Below are positions 12,389-24,400 of a stretch of 64,000 bases of DNA, piece after piece; position 1 is the stretch's first letter, and the number at the start of each line of letters is the position of its first letter. The position numbers were made by a program, and so were the translations under genes. Location of the stretch: contig NC_088677.1 in the NCBI RefSeq assembly GCF_950023065.1, positions 42,982,555 through 43,046,554 of the forward strand. Reading direction: 5' to 3'. This stretch comes from Planococcus citri (lineage: Eukaryota; Arthropoda; Insecta; Hemiptera; Pseudococcidae). The notes beneath the pieces are model-generated. The model saw only the letters and a program-made list of their open reading frames with translations. It had not been told where the DNA came from and made no database searches.

Positions 12389-13279
12389 TTACGCGAAAAC
12401 GAACATTAATCGGTTAAAAGCGCGATCGTAATTTTTAAAACGATGAAACACTGATGAAACATTTGACAGAAACACTTTAAAACGAATATGTTTGAGATTG
12501 AACTCATTACCTGAGTATGAAATGATCGGTGATGTTTTTCTAAAGTAAACAAATTGAAGATCACGTTGATTTGATGCCAAATTGAGACTTACTAACGGTG
12601 ATAGCGGCGTGATGATGGCTTTTAATTCGTCCGGAGCGCAATTTTCAATCTTCTGATGAAAATGATTCGTTTTGATGATGATAACCGAAGTTGATTCGAG
12701 CGGAGATTCAGTGAGAGGAGCGAGATGAGCATTTTCAAGTTTTTCAGGTTCATTTGAAGCGGATATTTGATCGGATACAAACGGTGAAGCGACTTCTCGC
12801 TGCTGTTGATCGGTGGGTTGAGAATTGTTCGCGGAATGGTGCGGATTAGCTTCAGCTGACTGTAACTCATCGGATGATTCGAAGATCACTGATAACACAG
12901 TTGAAGAGGCGATTCCAGCTGTTTGCTGATCGGATTGAAGCGAAATTAGCGATGAATGATCATTTTCAAATCGAATTGTTGTCAGATTTTCCGTTTCAGT
13001 GATGGAATGACGGACGTTGGCGAGTAAACGTTTGACTGTTGGAACCAGGTGTTTGGCCTTGATGATTGAAGGTAACGCGTGAGTGAAATCATACGGTGAA
13101 TTCTTACTTTGTGATGAGCGGCAATTTTCAACTTCTTTTAAGTCTACGGACATTTGTTCAAAGGCGAATAGGAGCGATTCAGTGTTGATTGATGATGAGT
13201 TGATGAATGATGCAACAATTTCAATTGATTGGTTGAGGCAATCAAGCCACATGGTGAATTCGGCGAGTTCTATATCCAT
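12389..13279 (-). CDS. gag-like ORF of the LTR element, 296 aa
   Basis: This is the only long ORF of the element. The N-terminal third (1-110) is helical (start MDIELAEFTMWLDCLNQ); the rest is rich in Ser, Thr, Gln and Asn. I see no CCHC zinc knuckle and no D-S/T-G protease motif, so the assignment to Gag rests on its position just 3' of the primer-binding site and on its composition. It is not a recognised domain. The start ATG lies inside a short hairpin repeat (13271-13296), and a second in-frame choice was not seen. It could be a packaged structural protein or a degenerated fragment of a longer gag-pol. Confidence 0.55.
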   Translation of the reverse strand: MDIELAEFTMWLDCLNQSIEIVASFINSSSINTESLLFAFEQMSVDLKEVENCRSSQSKNSPYDFTHALPSIIKAKHLVPTVKRLLANVRHSITETENLTTIRFENDHSSLISLQSDQQTAGIASSTVLSVIFESSDELQSAEANPHHSANNSQPTDQQQREVASPFVSDQISASNEPEKLENAHLAPLTESPLESTSVIIIKTNHFHQKIENCAPDELKAIITPLSPLVSLNLASNQRDLQFVYFRKTSPIISYSGNEFNLKHIRFKVFLSNVSSVFHRFKNYDRAFNRLMFVFA

Positions 13280-13380
13280 AGTAACGACAGGATATAGTCA
13301 ATTTTGAGCGAATAGCGAATTGAAACGAAATTAAAAAGCGAATTGAGCGAATTTTATATCCATAATAGCGACAGGATATA
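13271..13380. repeat. duplicated 26-base hairpin around the gag start
   Basis: Two near-identical 26-base units, 13271-13296 and 13355-13380, each begin TATATCC and end GGATATA, so each can fold into a short stem. They are separated by a stretch rich in the word AGCGAATT/AGCGAA. The left unit contains the start codon of the gag-like ORF. Confidence 0.6.
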
Positions 13381-13512
13381 AATCGAAAAGCGAATGGCGA
13401 AATGCGATGTGTTGACAAACATGTGGTGCGAAAAGTGAGTGTCACATTGATTACAAAAAAAAACTAATTAAAACTAGAATTTTCGCGACGCGGATAAATT
13501 GAATCGTTACTT

Positions 13513-13523
13513 CTCTGCTACCA
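13513..13523 (-). promoter_or_regulatory. primer-binding site for initiator tRNA-Met
   Basis: On the minus strand the 11 bases directly after the 5' LTR read TGGTAGCAGAG. That is the complement of CCA plus the discriminator base and the whole 7-base 3' acceptor strand of eukaryotic initiator tRNA-Met (CTCTGCTACCA). This fixes the element's orientation. Confidence 0.85.
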
Positions 13524-13711
13524 TGTCGAGAGAATAGAATTCTCACGAGCAAATTATTGTTAATTGCGAATTAATGAGCGAAATAAGTACGCGAACATCA
13601 TACCATCTTGATGGTTTATTAACAACTTTATAACAACTTAAAACTAGGATCACAGACACAGTTCGATAAATAGCGCGCCTAACGGCATACTCGTGTACTA
13701 TGTACACGACA
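13524..13711 (-). repeat. 5' LTR of the short retrotransposon
   Basis: Identical to 11688-11875, TG..CA ended, directly followed on the minus strand by the tRNA-Met primer-binding site and bordered on the other side by the TTAGA duplication at 13712-13716. It would carry the element's promoter. Confidence 0.93.
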
Positions 13712-13716
13712 TTAGA

Positions 13717-15545
13717 AAACGTTGTTTTCCTCAAGCAGCGACGTGTTTTTTTTGTATGATCGTGATCGTGTGTTCCTACTTTCCAGTTCAGCTACAAAAA
13801 AAATTTTCCTAAATTTTGCTCACGTGTGACGTGGGTCGTCCTCGTTGAACTCAAATTTTGGTTTTCAAAGTGGCCTGTAATGGAGAATATATTTTTAAAA
13901 TTTTAAGAGATCTCAGCGCTATATATCTAGCCCTTTTTATAATGGCCGTGACGACTTTTTACGGAATTTTTTGGGGAAAAAGTTAACGTGTCATTATGAA
14001 GGTATTTTTACAACAGTCTACGTTTTTCTGTATTTTCTACGGGCTTAATAAAATTCAAGCGTGCTTGAATTCTACAGAGGACTTTTCATGTCCGCGCACA
14101 TCTGGACATTGCGTGGATCTCATCAACTCACCATTGATGTTCTAGTCTTCATTTACGTACTTTTATTTATTTTTGAGAAAATTAAATTAAAAAAAGACGT
14201 TCATTTTTGCTGCATTATTATGACGATTTGAAATTTATTTTTATCTACAGGTTTGATTCAATGAACCTCCTCTGTCGCAATATCGTCAATAGGCTTTTTT
14301 GCTTTTTGTTTTTTTTTTCATCTTATAAAAAAATAGGTACCTACCTACTTTATGAAATTTCTGTTCAAACCGTTTTTAGAAGCTAACAATATGAAAAAAG
14401 TAAAAACCACAAAATTTATTTAGATTACTTAGTGCAAGTATTTTGTCGCTTTCGAGCTTTTTTTTTATTTAGTACATTTTTAAAAATAACTACATATAAG
14501 TAGTTGAACCAACTTGGGAAAGGAAATACTTAAATATTGTATTGTATCCAAACATATGGTTTTTTTTAATTTCCAATTTCCTGAATTTGAAGGGTGCACA
14601 TTGCACAACTATGTAGCATAATGTTTAGGCACCTACTTATATTTTTTGATATGTTCAAAATCTTCACTCATTAATCTACTGTTCTGTGTTTCATTTTTTG
14701 ATTCAACTTGATTTTTTGAAAATATCTATGTTTTTTTCGCGGATTATTATTTTTTTCAATAACATTTGGTGTGTTAGTGTACAACCTCATTGACCTCAAT
14801 GAAGTATATAGGTACCACCTATGTACTTATGAAAATAAAGTGACCCACGCAAAAGTGCAAAACTCTTACTGCAAATTTAGTCACCCTATTTACAAGTTTG
14901 CTCATTTTTTTTTTCATTTTTTTTTTAAATTTACATTGCAAATCTGGTTTTATTTTTTAATAATTGGCATCGAAATAAAACCGATGAATATGGTCTACTC
15001 GCTGTTTTCAGATCGTGAAACTATTTGCCTGCGCGTATCTTTAAAACGACGAAATAAAAATTAATGCGTTGCGTTGTCAGTAATCGGCATAGATACAAGC
15101 TCATTTCATCTTTATGATTTTACAGACATTTTTATCAATGGATTTCCTGTACACGAGTAATGCATCATCTATGTATTTTCCAGTTACATCTACCTACACC
15201 ACTACATAAACCGCGATAAGAATTTAATTGGTGCGGCGGTAGAGTGCTGATTTAATGGTAGAATGAATACTTACAAAATATTTACCCAAATTATGAATTA
15301 CCTATACTTAAAATCAGACGCAAGGACGTTATAAAAGTTCAGTTTTGTGAATCTTAAGCTTATTCTGCAGGTTATCAAACTTACACTCCCGTAAGGCTTT
15401 GCAATCACACAATGAATAACAAAGTAACAATATTTTTTCACCGGCGTTGTTAGATAAGCCATCGCGATAAATATTCTTGATAAATTCAAATTCTGCAAAA
15501 CATAAATTTTTATTGTAAATGTTTCTTTCAAGTTGATTTCTCAAC
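13717..15545. other. spacer between the LTR element and the OBP gene
   Basis: AT-rich sequence with homopolymer T runs and a small hairpin (ATTCAAGC..GCTTGAAT at about 14052-14069). The open frame at 14771-15064 has no recognisable product. The last few hundred bases should contain the promoter of the OBP gene; I see no certain TATA box. Confidence 0.4.
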
Positions 15546-18500
15546 ATGTCACTCCTAATAATCATATTTTTTGCCTTTTTCGGTATGAGTTATGCGAATG
15601 AAAGCCGTATCGTAGCATGCCTAGAAGCCAGATCAGTTGATCCAGGTGAGTATTTTATTCATTTATTTTATACGCCATTTACATTATTTTAAATTTTGCT
15701 GGGTTAGATTATTATTTAAGCCTAATGCATTGATGTTTTTAAAACCATCATCATTATACTCAAGTATTTTATTTCAAATTTGGTTACTGGGTTTCGAAAT
15801 TTCTTTGAAATCGTGTAATGTTCATTCCTAATATTTGCTTATAAAGGTTCACGTTTCTGCATATATATACTCGTAAGTACCTCCTTCAAGTCTTGACCCG
15901 TGATTAAATTTTCGTTTTTCTTTCCGTTGGGTAGGTAGGTAATGTACTTATTCTAATTAATTCGTATGCATCTGGAGGATAAGATCATTATATGTATATT
16001 TTTTTTCGAACGCTTTGATTCTCCATTTCATAAATAATTGATGAATTTAAAGATCATAACTCCAGTGCATCAATTTTGATATATGTAAGTAGATAAAAAA
16101 TCATTATGGCAAAATTTTATTAATTTTTGAAAGTCTATCCATGTTTATAATATTTTATTTTGTTCAAATGAATACTTACCTATATTGATTCCGCATTTGC
16201 ATTTTCGTAGGTACCTACCTAAAAGGTTTCATTTAAGATACTAGGTATATTATTTGTACTTAGTTGTTTGATTAATTAAGTATCAGACACCTGAATTTTG
16301 AGGCTTGACGTTTCTCTAAATACTCTGAAGGCAAACTAGTACATATTCCTACTTACTGTACGTCCCAAAACACTGAATTATATAAGTAGTAGATATTAAA
16401 GTACCTACCTAATTTACATAGATATTGATTTATGTGTATTTGCAGGTAATCTATCAAATTTTTTGAAGAATGAAGACTTACGAGAAATTCAGAACAATTC
16501 ACAAAAGGTAAATTTCAACGTTGTTATATTTATTGCAAAAGAAGATCGTACATAAGTTTTTAGTTAGATTTATAGGCTACGGATATTGTGTACCTTTGAA
16601 GATTCAGAACGTATAAGAAAGAGACTTTTGTACAAAAAGCTATTGTACTTGTACAATATTTCTTGATGCTTAATTGATTGATAAGGGCAATAATGATTTC
16701 TTCAAAACATATTTAAATAAGTACTTATTAATCAAACTTGGCCATTTCTCTCAATTTTTTGAGAGTTCAGTACGAATTATCAACGTAACACGTATAGAAA
16801 TAGATAGGTATGAACGCAATCGAAAGAGACAATTGTTTTTACTTTTTAATGTATGTAATTGCTCTCGATCATGCCTGCTACTGCGTTTCAAATTCATTTA
16901 ATCTTCCAAAAGAAAGATGATATGCACTACCTACAACTAATATAGAAATTATTAAACGTGTTGATCTCTTATTTCAGTGCATGCTGTTTTGTATTCTGAA
17001 AGAAGCAGTTGAACCACCATTTGTAAGTATACATTACATTAAAGTTTAGGGAAAATTATTTCCATGCTACGTGATATTTTTTTTTTGTAAAAGTAGGTAC
17101 TCAAAATTAGCTTTTCATTTCATCATAAATTTTAGATACATGATAATGGAACAATAGATATTGGTGAGCTGCGGCAACACTTATTGTCAATTGCAGAATT
17201 CAAGTATCAACGACAAGAAATTCTCACCCTGGCTCAAATTTGTGCGACTATTCAAAGTAAGCTAAGTAAATTCATCACTCTTATCTTAATTCTAGAAAAT
17301 CTCGTAAAATTCCAGCAGAAATCGAATCATTGTTTCACAAATGACGAAGCGTGTTTCTGCGAAATTATTCACGTGATCTTTGATATTTTCGTTTAACAAA
17401 AAGAAATCCCGGTCAAACGACTCCGATTGTGTTTTATGTTTGTGTAAAATTCACTAATGAACCGTGTTATTGATTAAAATCGCTGAAACATGAATTCTTA
17501 GAAATGATATTTTTCAGATGAAGCAACGTCTGACGAATGTGAAAAAGCTTACAATTTTGTGACGTGTTTTCAAAATGTAAAAAGAATGTACTGTCATAAT
17601 TTATTCCCTTGCGGCGATGAAGATGATGATAATTGCCATGTCAAATGGTTTGATTTAGGTAAACAAATTTTTTGCTCCGAATAATATCGTATTTTCAATC
17701 AGATTGTACCCACTGATATAATATGTACTTTAAATCTTTAGATTTGAGTAAACAAAGTTCTCAGAAATTCAACTACACTACAGCTACTGACTGGCTAAGA
17801 GATAGAGATGAAGTATCCAAAGTGAGTAGGTCTAGGTACTTTGGTATTAATTGTACATACGTAGCAGTACTTATGCATTTGAATTTTAATCATGCAGGTA
17901 CCTTCTTATAAATAGTCGAGGACTGATTATATTCGGGTTGCAAACACCTTAAATTTAAATTTAAATTGCTGAAAGCAATTTCTTTTAATCGTGTCCTCTA
18001 AATTTCTATGCTTACCTATACCTACCTATCTATTTGCTAATTCATTTGAAGATGATTCATTTAGTTGCTTGCTTTAAATGATTAGCCATTAAAATGTAGT
18101 CAGCCTTTAAACCCCATTAAAATAAAAGTAAAAATCAACGATGAATTGGAAATTTATTAATTAAGTATTATATTATTAAAACATTAAAAATTTGCGAAAT
18201 TGTTTTCTAATAATATTCCTGCGAAATTTTTGATTTAAGAAGTAATCTATTCATGATACATGAAGCGTGTTATGATTGCCTTTTGTGTTGCCGAAAGTTC
18301 ATTAATTTTTTAAAGTAGCGAATAATATTCTATTAGGAACCTAAAATTGACGTATTACATATCACGACTGCCACATTAATATTTTCACCTTTCATGAAAT
18401 AATATTTCATAACTAAATAATTATGTACCTGCTACCTACTGCTTCCAAATACTGCAAACCAACAAGTTGGATTGTTATATGAGTTGCCTATTTTACTTTC

Positions 18501-19064
18501 ATAAGGCCATATTGTGTTGTATGTACTTCTCGTTTCACGCCTAATCATATTGAATTGCTCTTGTTCCTACAGTGTCGATTTCTTTGCATGTCACGAATGC
18601 TGAATTATGTAAGTATAGTATAAATACGAAATACCCTGAAATCGGATGCAAGTGACAATTATTTTTTATACTGATTATTCTTACTTTATTCAACAGGTGG
18701 ATGCAGCCGTGATTATGAATCAAAAACTAATTTCTCGGATTTCAAAACCATATCCTATGCTGATCAAAAAAAAGATTGAGAGTGCTATTCGAGCATGCGC
18801 TGAAAGAAGTAAGAAATATTCTGTAAACATTTGCTCAGATAATGATCATGGATGTTCAAGTTTTACGTATTACGGTACAAATTTATTTTTTAGATGAACT
18901 TGATCCCTGTGAAAAATGGTACCAATTCGCCAGATGCCAAATAAATCTTGTGAATAAGGTAAGTTTTTGTTCAATTTTGATCATGAAATCAAACTATGAA
19001 TGATCGCACGCAGGGAATTTTAATACGATCATTTTCATTTCCATAGGTTCAAGATCTCTTGTAG
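15546..19064 (+). CDS. two-domain odorant-binding protein (PBP/GOBP family), secreted
   Basis: Ten exons join in phase: 15546-15645, 16446-16507, 16978-17022, 17136-17256, 17518-17658, 17742-17821, 18573-18608, 18697-18808, 18894-18958, 19047-19064. The product is 259 residues. Residues 1-17 are a signal peptide. Unit 1 has the full six-cysteine OBP pattern: C25, C55-x3-C59, C105, C117-x8-C126. A Cys/Asp-rich link follows (C135, C141, C149, DEDDD). Unit 2 repeats the signature C184-x3-C188, C229, C238-x8-C247; its first cysteine would have to come from the link. Family role: binding small hydrophobic ligands in sensillar lymph or other extracellular fluids. There is no stop between the units and no second signal peptide, so I read it as one protein. 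AATAAA-type signals lie at about 19180-19195. Confidence 0.85.
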
Positions 19065-19750
19065 CCGACAATCGAGACATTTTCTTCAGTATAAACAACT
19101 CATCATCACATTTAAAGTTACATCATCTGCATAGTTTTAAAAATTCAAGAAAAAATGTATTATACTTAACAGTTTTAATAAATAAAAACGAATAAAAACC
19201 ACAACAAAACAAAAGTGTTGAACATATTGACAAGTTTGTACACAGATTATAATAACAATTAAAATACAAAACTCTGTTTTTAAAACTTCTGAATAAATAT
19301 AAAAATGAACAATTTTTCGATACACTCAACAAAATGGAAAGCAATATTTCATTACTGTTATACGTACACGATACATAGCTACTGATGAAATACGATTATC
19401 TTTACACAAGATTATGGTAGAACAAGAAATGCATCAATTTTAGAAAACTGAGATGAAAACTGGTCAATTCATGACGATGATGAAATAATATTGTAAAAAT
19501 ACAGCTAATATTAATGCATCTCTTTACAGTTTTTAGGACACTTCAATGGTTTACTATTTACGTGGAAAATATATAAGTATAAATAAGTATAAAATAAATA
19601 GTTTGAAATAATTACGTAAATTTTTGCAACATTCAATGTTTAAAGAATACACAAAGCGATTTCCTCACAATCATCGCCACCAGGAGGACCTTTACTGTGC
19701 TGTAAGACGAAAGCTTCACTGATGATTCTTCATCAGAAAAATCAACTGTT
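19065..19750. other. convergent 3' region between OBP and CREBL2 genes
   Basis: This holds the 3' UTR of the OBP gene on the left (AATAAATAAA near 19180) and that of CREBL2 on the right. The two genes are tail to tail, 686 bases apart. The minus-strand ORFs at 19123-19344 are low-complexity and unsupported. Confidence 0.45.
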
Positions 19751-20429
19751 TCACTGTTCTTCTTTGATAATACCAAGATCTTCTAAGAAAGATTGAAAAC
19801 CTTCTGGCACTCTTCCTTCATCTAATTCATGACACCAAGTTTTTAACTGAGATAAATAAAATGCTTAGTAAATAATTTGTTTCATACGTAATTGAAATGG
19901 CAAAGATCATTAATAATTGAATTACCCTACTACCAACTATAATATTATATGATTTCAATATTAGTGAACAAGTGTACTGTAAAAATCGAGTAATCTTTTT
20001 CACCTTTTCTAATTCTTGTCTCAAAGAAAACACGGCCTTTTCTCGATCAGTAACTAATTCTTCCAGATACTGGTAGCGTAATTTTTTCCTTGCTCGGCAT
20101 TCTCTTGCACTTTGCCTACTCCTTTCTGCAAAGAATATTTGAGGATATGAAAAAACACAACTCTGTACTGTAGAAGTTTTCACCTAATAAGTGCGTAATC
20201 TTACCTAATTTAGCTCGAATATCGAGTTTCTCGGAAGATTTTTTTCCAGGTTTTCGTCCTCGTCTTGAGCTTTCTTTCACCTCGACAGCAAGTTCCTATG
20301 TAATTTAAAAGAACATTTTTAGCACTTGAAATATTACTGAAACAACATCACTTGAACAATACTCACCACAGATCCAGCGTTTGAATCTTCGAAATCTTGA
20401 TTCATCATAAACATTTCATCAAATTCCAT
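19751..20429 (-). CDS. REPTOR-BP: CREBL2 / REPTOR-BP, bZIP transcription factor
   Basis: Four exons join in phase: 20429-20367, 20295-20205, 20125-20004 and 19846-19751, giving 123 residues (human CREBL2 has 120). After a short acidic start, residues 22-51 hold the basic SRRGRKPGKKSSEKLDIRAKL segment. Exon 3 holds the bZIP basic region and zipper, with SRQSARECRARKKLRYQYLEE, nearly invariant in this family. The tail contains TWCHELDEGRVPEG, matching the conserved end. In Drosophila the homologue partners with REPTOR in the transcriptional response to TORC1 inhibition; nuclear, DNA binding. The classical bZIP Asn is replaced (RQSARECR), which is normal for this family. The gene is divergent from the myotubularin gene, 978 bases apart. 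Confidence 0.93.
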
Positions 20430-21407
20430 TTCTACGGATGAATAAACCACAGATTTGAATGCAAAATATAATAAAATTAAGGCTAACCAACTTACAAAAA
20501 CACAAAGAAATTTTAAAAATTGATGCAAATAAATTGCGTCGTACTTTGTTGAAGATAACAACGTGATAAACTTATTTACAAACAAAAGCTGTTTGTTATT
20601 GAAAGTTCATGACAACTCGTGACAACTTGGGAAAAATGAAAAACGCTTTCAGGTGAGCAAGAAAGTAGTGTGGTCTGTATCTTGGATTAGATCGGGAAAT
20701 TCGATTTTTTCTAAATATTTGAGCGCGTCGTAAATTATATTTTCATTTGTCGAATTAAATTTTGTTTTAAATTTTCAAAATCATTGTCAATATTTCGAAA
20801 AATTATTCTACTCATAAGTATTGATTCTATTTTTTTCGACCTAAAGTCTAAAGTGGAAAGTCGAACTCGAATTTGAAAAAAAAATAAATGTGTTTTCCCT
20901 TTTCCCTGATTTTTCCATGCCTCGTCTCATCTATCCAACCAAATTTCCAACGTAATCAAAAATGAATTGAATACTTTCGTTTCCTTTTTTCCTTCGTGAA
21001 TCGTGAGATAATTTTATTCCACTCCTTTTCTACGAAAATTCGAAGGAAAACCGATAAAAGAAAGAATGAAATAATACATTTACCTACAAATGCAACAATA
21101 AGAATTTAAAACCTTTTTCCAAGTTGATTGTTGCAAGTAGTGGAAATCATTCCAATTTTCAAGTGTTTATCTTATCGGTTGAGAACTTATCATATGTGTG
21201 TCTGTATGTACTTCCCTTTTCGTAGCTTTTCATGAATTTAATTTAATTTAATTTTTCTGATAATTATGATACACGATTACATGTAAAATCTAAATGAAAT
21301 TAATTCACACAGCTTCCATATGTTACCATTTTAATTACTCTTTCTCGAATTGATATATTTCTTCTTAATTAATTTTAAAGTAGAGCTACATTTGCAATTT
21401 TGCAGAC
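20430..21407. promoter_or_regulatory. shared upstream region of CREBL2 (-) and myotubularin (+)
   Basis: Start codons face away from each other across 978 bases, so both promoters and 5' UTRs should lie here. The sequence is AT-rich, with a short run of AATTT repeats near 21236-21257. No defined element was recognised. Confidence 0.4.
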
Positions 21408-24400
21408 ATGGACGAATTGATCAGAATACCAAAGGTAAGATTTACTCTGAAATTTCAAAGTGCTCCAGTGCTTCTACCAACTTTCTCATTTCAATTCTTT
21501 TTTACTCGATCATAAAATGAAACTTATGGTTTTAGGTGGAGAATGTTCGTATGATCGATCGATATAACGCTCGAAAACCATTTATTGGAAATTTATTTCT
21601 GACATCGTCTCACTTAGTTTTCAAAGATCCGGAATATAGAAAAGAAGTATGGGTAAGTTTAGATATTTTCTATTACTTCAATTTCAAAATAAAATTAAAA
21701 TTGTGTCTTATTATTTGCACAGCTCTTTTACTCGCACATATCAAGCATTGAAAAATTATCGTTGACTACTACCGGATCTCCTCTTTTGATTCGTTCCAAG
21801 ACGTTCTTATGCGTAACGTTCGTCATACCTAAAGACCGAGATTGTCACGATGTTTATACTTCGCTTCAACAACTTTCCTTGCCAAGTAAATAATTCTACA
21901 GTTCACATTTTTTTAAAAGGTTCATTCTTATTTTACAATAAATTTTCCGATTTGTTAATAGGCAGTATTGAAAACTTGTATTGTTTTCACTGTAAATCTA
22001 TGCCTGAGAACATTCCTCAGCCCGCCGGATGGAACTTTTTTGATTTACAAGCCGAGTATCAACGTATGCAAGTACCGAACGACGAATGGTGCCTTACTTT
22101 ATTAAATAAGGATTACAATGTAAGCAGTACCTTCATGAGAATGACCACTTCGACGTTATTCGTGGATATTGAATTAATTATGATTTATTTATTATATTTC
22201 AGCTATGTGATACTTATCCAAAATATTTATATGTGCCTACTTCGGCTACGCAAAATGTTCTACTCGGAAGTTCGAAATTTCGAAGCAAAGGAAGACTGCC
22301 TGTTCTTTCATACCTTCATAAAAATAAGGTCAACCAACAGTTCTAATACATACGATATTATCTTCATTTTTTCTAATAGTATAACGAACGATTGGCTTGA
22401 AATATGTTTCAGGCTGTGATATGTCGTTGTAGTCAACCATTATCTGGATTCAGTGCTCGTTGCGAAGAAGATGAACAGTTACTCAACTGCATTTTACAAG
22501 CAAATCCGAATTGCAGTTTTATGTACGTGGTAGACACTCGACCAAGGGTACGTAAAAATTATCTTTAGAAGAGACGTTCATTATTTACATATTTATGATT
22601 GTTAATTTATTATAGATAAACGCCATGGCGAACCGAGCCACTGGAAAAGGATACGAAAATGAGAATTTTTATGAAAATATAAAATTTCAGTTCTTCGGCA
22701 TTGAAAATATTCACGTAATGAGAAGTAGTTTGATGAAGTTGATCGAATGTACGTATTTTCGCCAAGTAAGTTATGTAATTACTTCGATCACATTGATTAA
22801 ATTACGTTACGCAATTGTTTTTGTAGCTTGCGACTTGAAATCTTCTTCGGTTAGCAATTTTCTCGGAGGAATAGATGCTAGTGGATGGTTGCGTCATATT
22901 AAAGCTCTTTTAGATGCTGCTTGGTTCATGACACAAGCTGTTCAAAACGGTATTTCCGTAGTTGTGCATTGTTCTGATGGTTGGGATCGAACAGCACAAG
23001 TTTGCTCTTTATCTTCAATTATGCTCGATCCTTATTACCGAACTATTCAAGGTTATCAGGTACTGTAATATTGATAAAAAATCATGAGATTTGTTTAATT
23101 GAGGTTGATGACATGAATATTGTATTTTTTTTAGGCTCTGATTGAAAAGGATTGGCTGGCATTTGGTCACAAATTCTCTTGCAGATACGGTTTCATAGCC
23201 GGAGACCAACGTGAAATATCACCAATTTTCACTCAATTCATTGAAGCTACTTGGCAACTTACTTGTCATTTTCCAAGCGCTTTTCAATTCAACGAAAAGT
23301 ATTTACTATGCTTACATGATAATTTTACTTCTTGCCAGTTTGGTACATTTATCGGAAACTGTGATAAAGAAAGAGCCGAATTAAGGTAAAAGTACCAGAT
23401 TGTTATTCGAGTTTTAAATTGAAATGTTTACAAATACAAACTTTTTCCCCTTCGTTATTTTAGATTGAGTAGCAGAACGTTTTCCTTTTGGGGTTATGTT
23501 GCTAATCACATGAATGAATTCATAAATCCTTTGTATTCCACCGATGATTCGCAAGAAATTCTCAAACCAGAGTTGTGCTCTCAAAATTTTCGGTATGGAG
23601 AATTTATCCCTGGGCAAAAGCAATTCTCCCTATTATTATAATGAATTTATTACAGATTTTGGAGAGGACTGTACTGTCGTTTTGAACCCGGCGTCCATCC
23701 TCGTGAAAATATTGAAGATATAGTTTTAGCCATATCCGATCATAGTAGTTCGTTAGAAGATCACATTAACTTTTTGCAAAAAGTATAGTGTTGACATTTT
23801 TGTGGTTTCCTGCAAAAGTACTGATTCTTCAGATAAATTAATTTTTGTTGTTTTTTATTTCTAGAAAATAAAAGGAGTGAAGCAAATAATGTCTAACTCC
23901 AAGGATAGATTCAAAGGTATATTCGAAGATCAGTTCAAAAAAATGAATTTGAATGATAAATCGCCTCAAGAAAAAGTAATTTTCAATAGTTTGTAAGTTT
24001 GGTTTACTTTATTGAAGCAGAATAAATTCTTACACCAAATATTTGGTTATAGCAAAAAAAAGAAATGACTAACGAAGCTTGCAAAATCAATTCGTTGAAT
24101 GACTCTCTACCGGTTATTGAGTATCAAAACGATGACGTCAACGGAACCATCAATTATATGGCTGGTAAGATGAGTATACTGATTAATTTGTCATTTAAAT
24201 GAATTTATAGCGCAATCAGAACATATTGTTTCGATTTGAAAATTTTATAAATTCATTTTGAAATTTTAGATGAAGGCGAAATGAAAGATTCGTCAGTTGA
24301 AGTTAATACCGTCGCAACCGAATGGAAATCGTTATGTAACGTCAAGCATTGTGTTTGTCTAACACCTTTCGAATATTCTACCAAAAAAGTATTATAAATT

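Larger units (their letters stand above)
11688..13711 (-). mobile_element. short non-autonomous LTR retrotransposon (TRIM-like), complete
   Basis: A 2024-base element is bounded by two direct 188-base LTRs that begin TG and end CA and that I find identical base for base. A 5-base target-site duplication, TTAGA, flanks it (11683-11687 and 13712-13716). A primer-binding site lies immediately inside the right LTR, so the sense strand is minus. The interior holds one gag-like ORF (13279-12389) and then about 500 bases of very A/T-rich sequence on the 3' side. There is no protease, reverse transcriptase, RNase H or integrase, so movement would need proteins from another element. Identical LTRs mean a very recent insertion. 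Confidence 0.93.

Noticed and set aside
17742..19064. Second half of the OBP gene as a separate gene
   Set aside because: No signal peptide, no start codon in a suitable place and all exon phases continue from the first half.
23975..24000. Alternative donor GTAAGT at 23993 for exon 12 of the myotubularin
   Set aside because: It is a stronger-looking donor, but its phase 2 leads to a stop in the next exon; the donor at 23976 keeps the frame.
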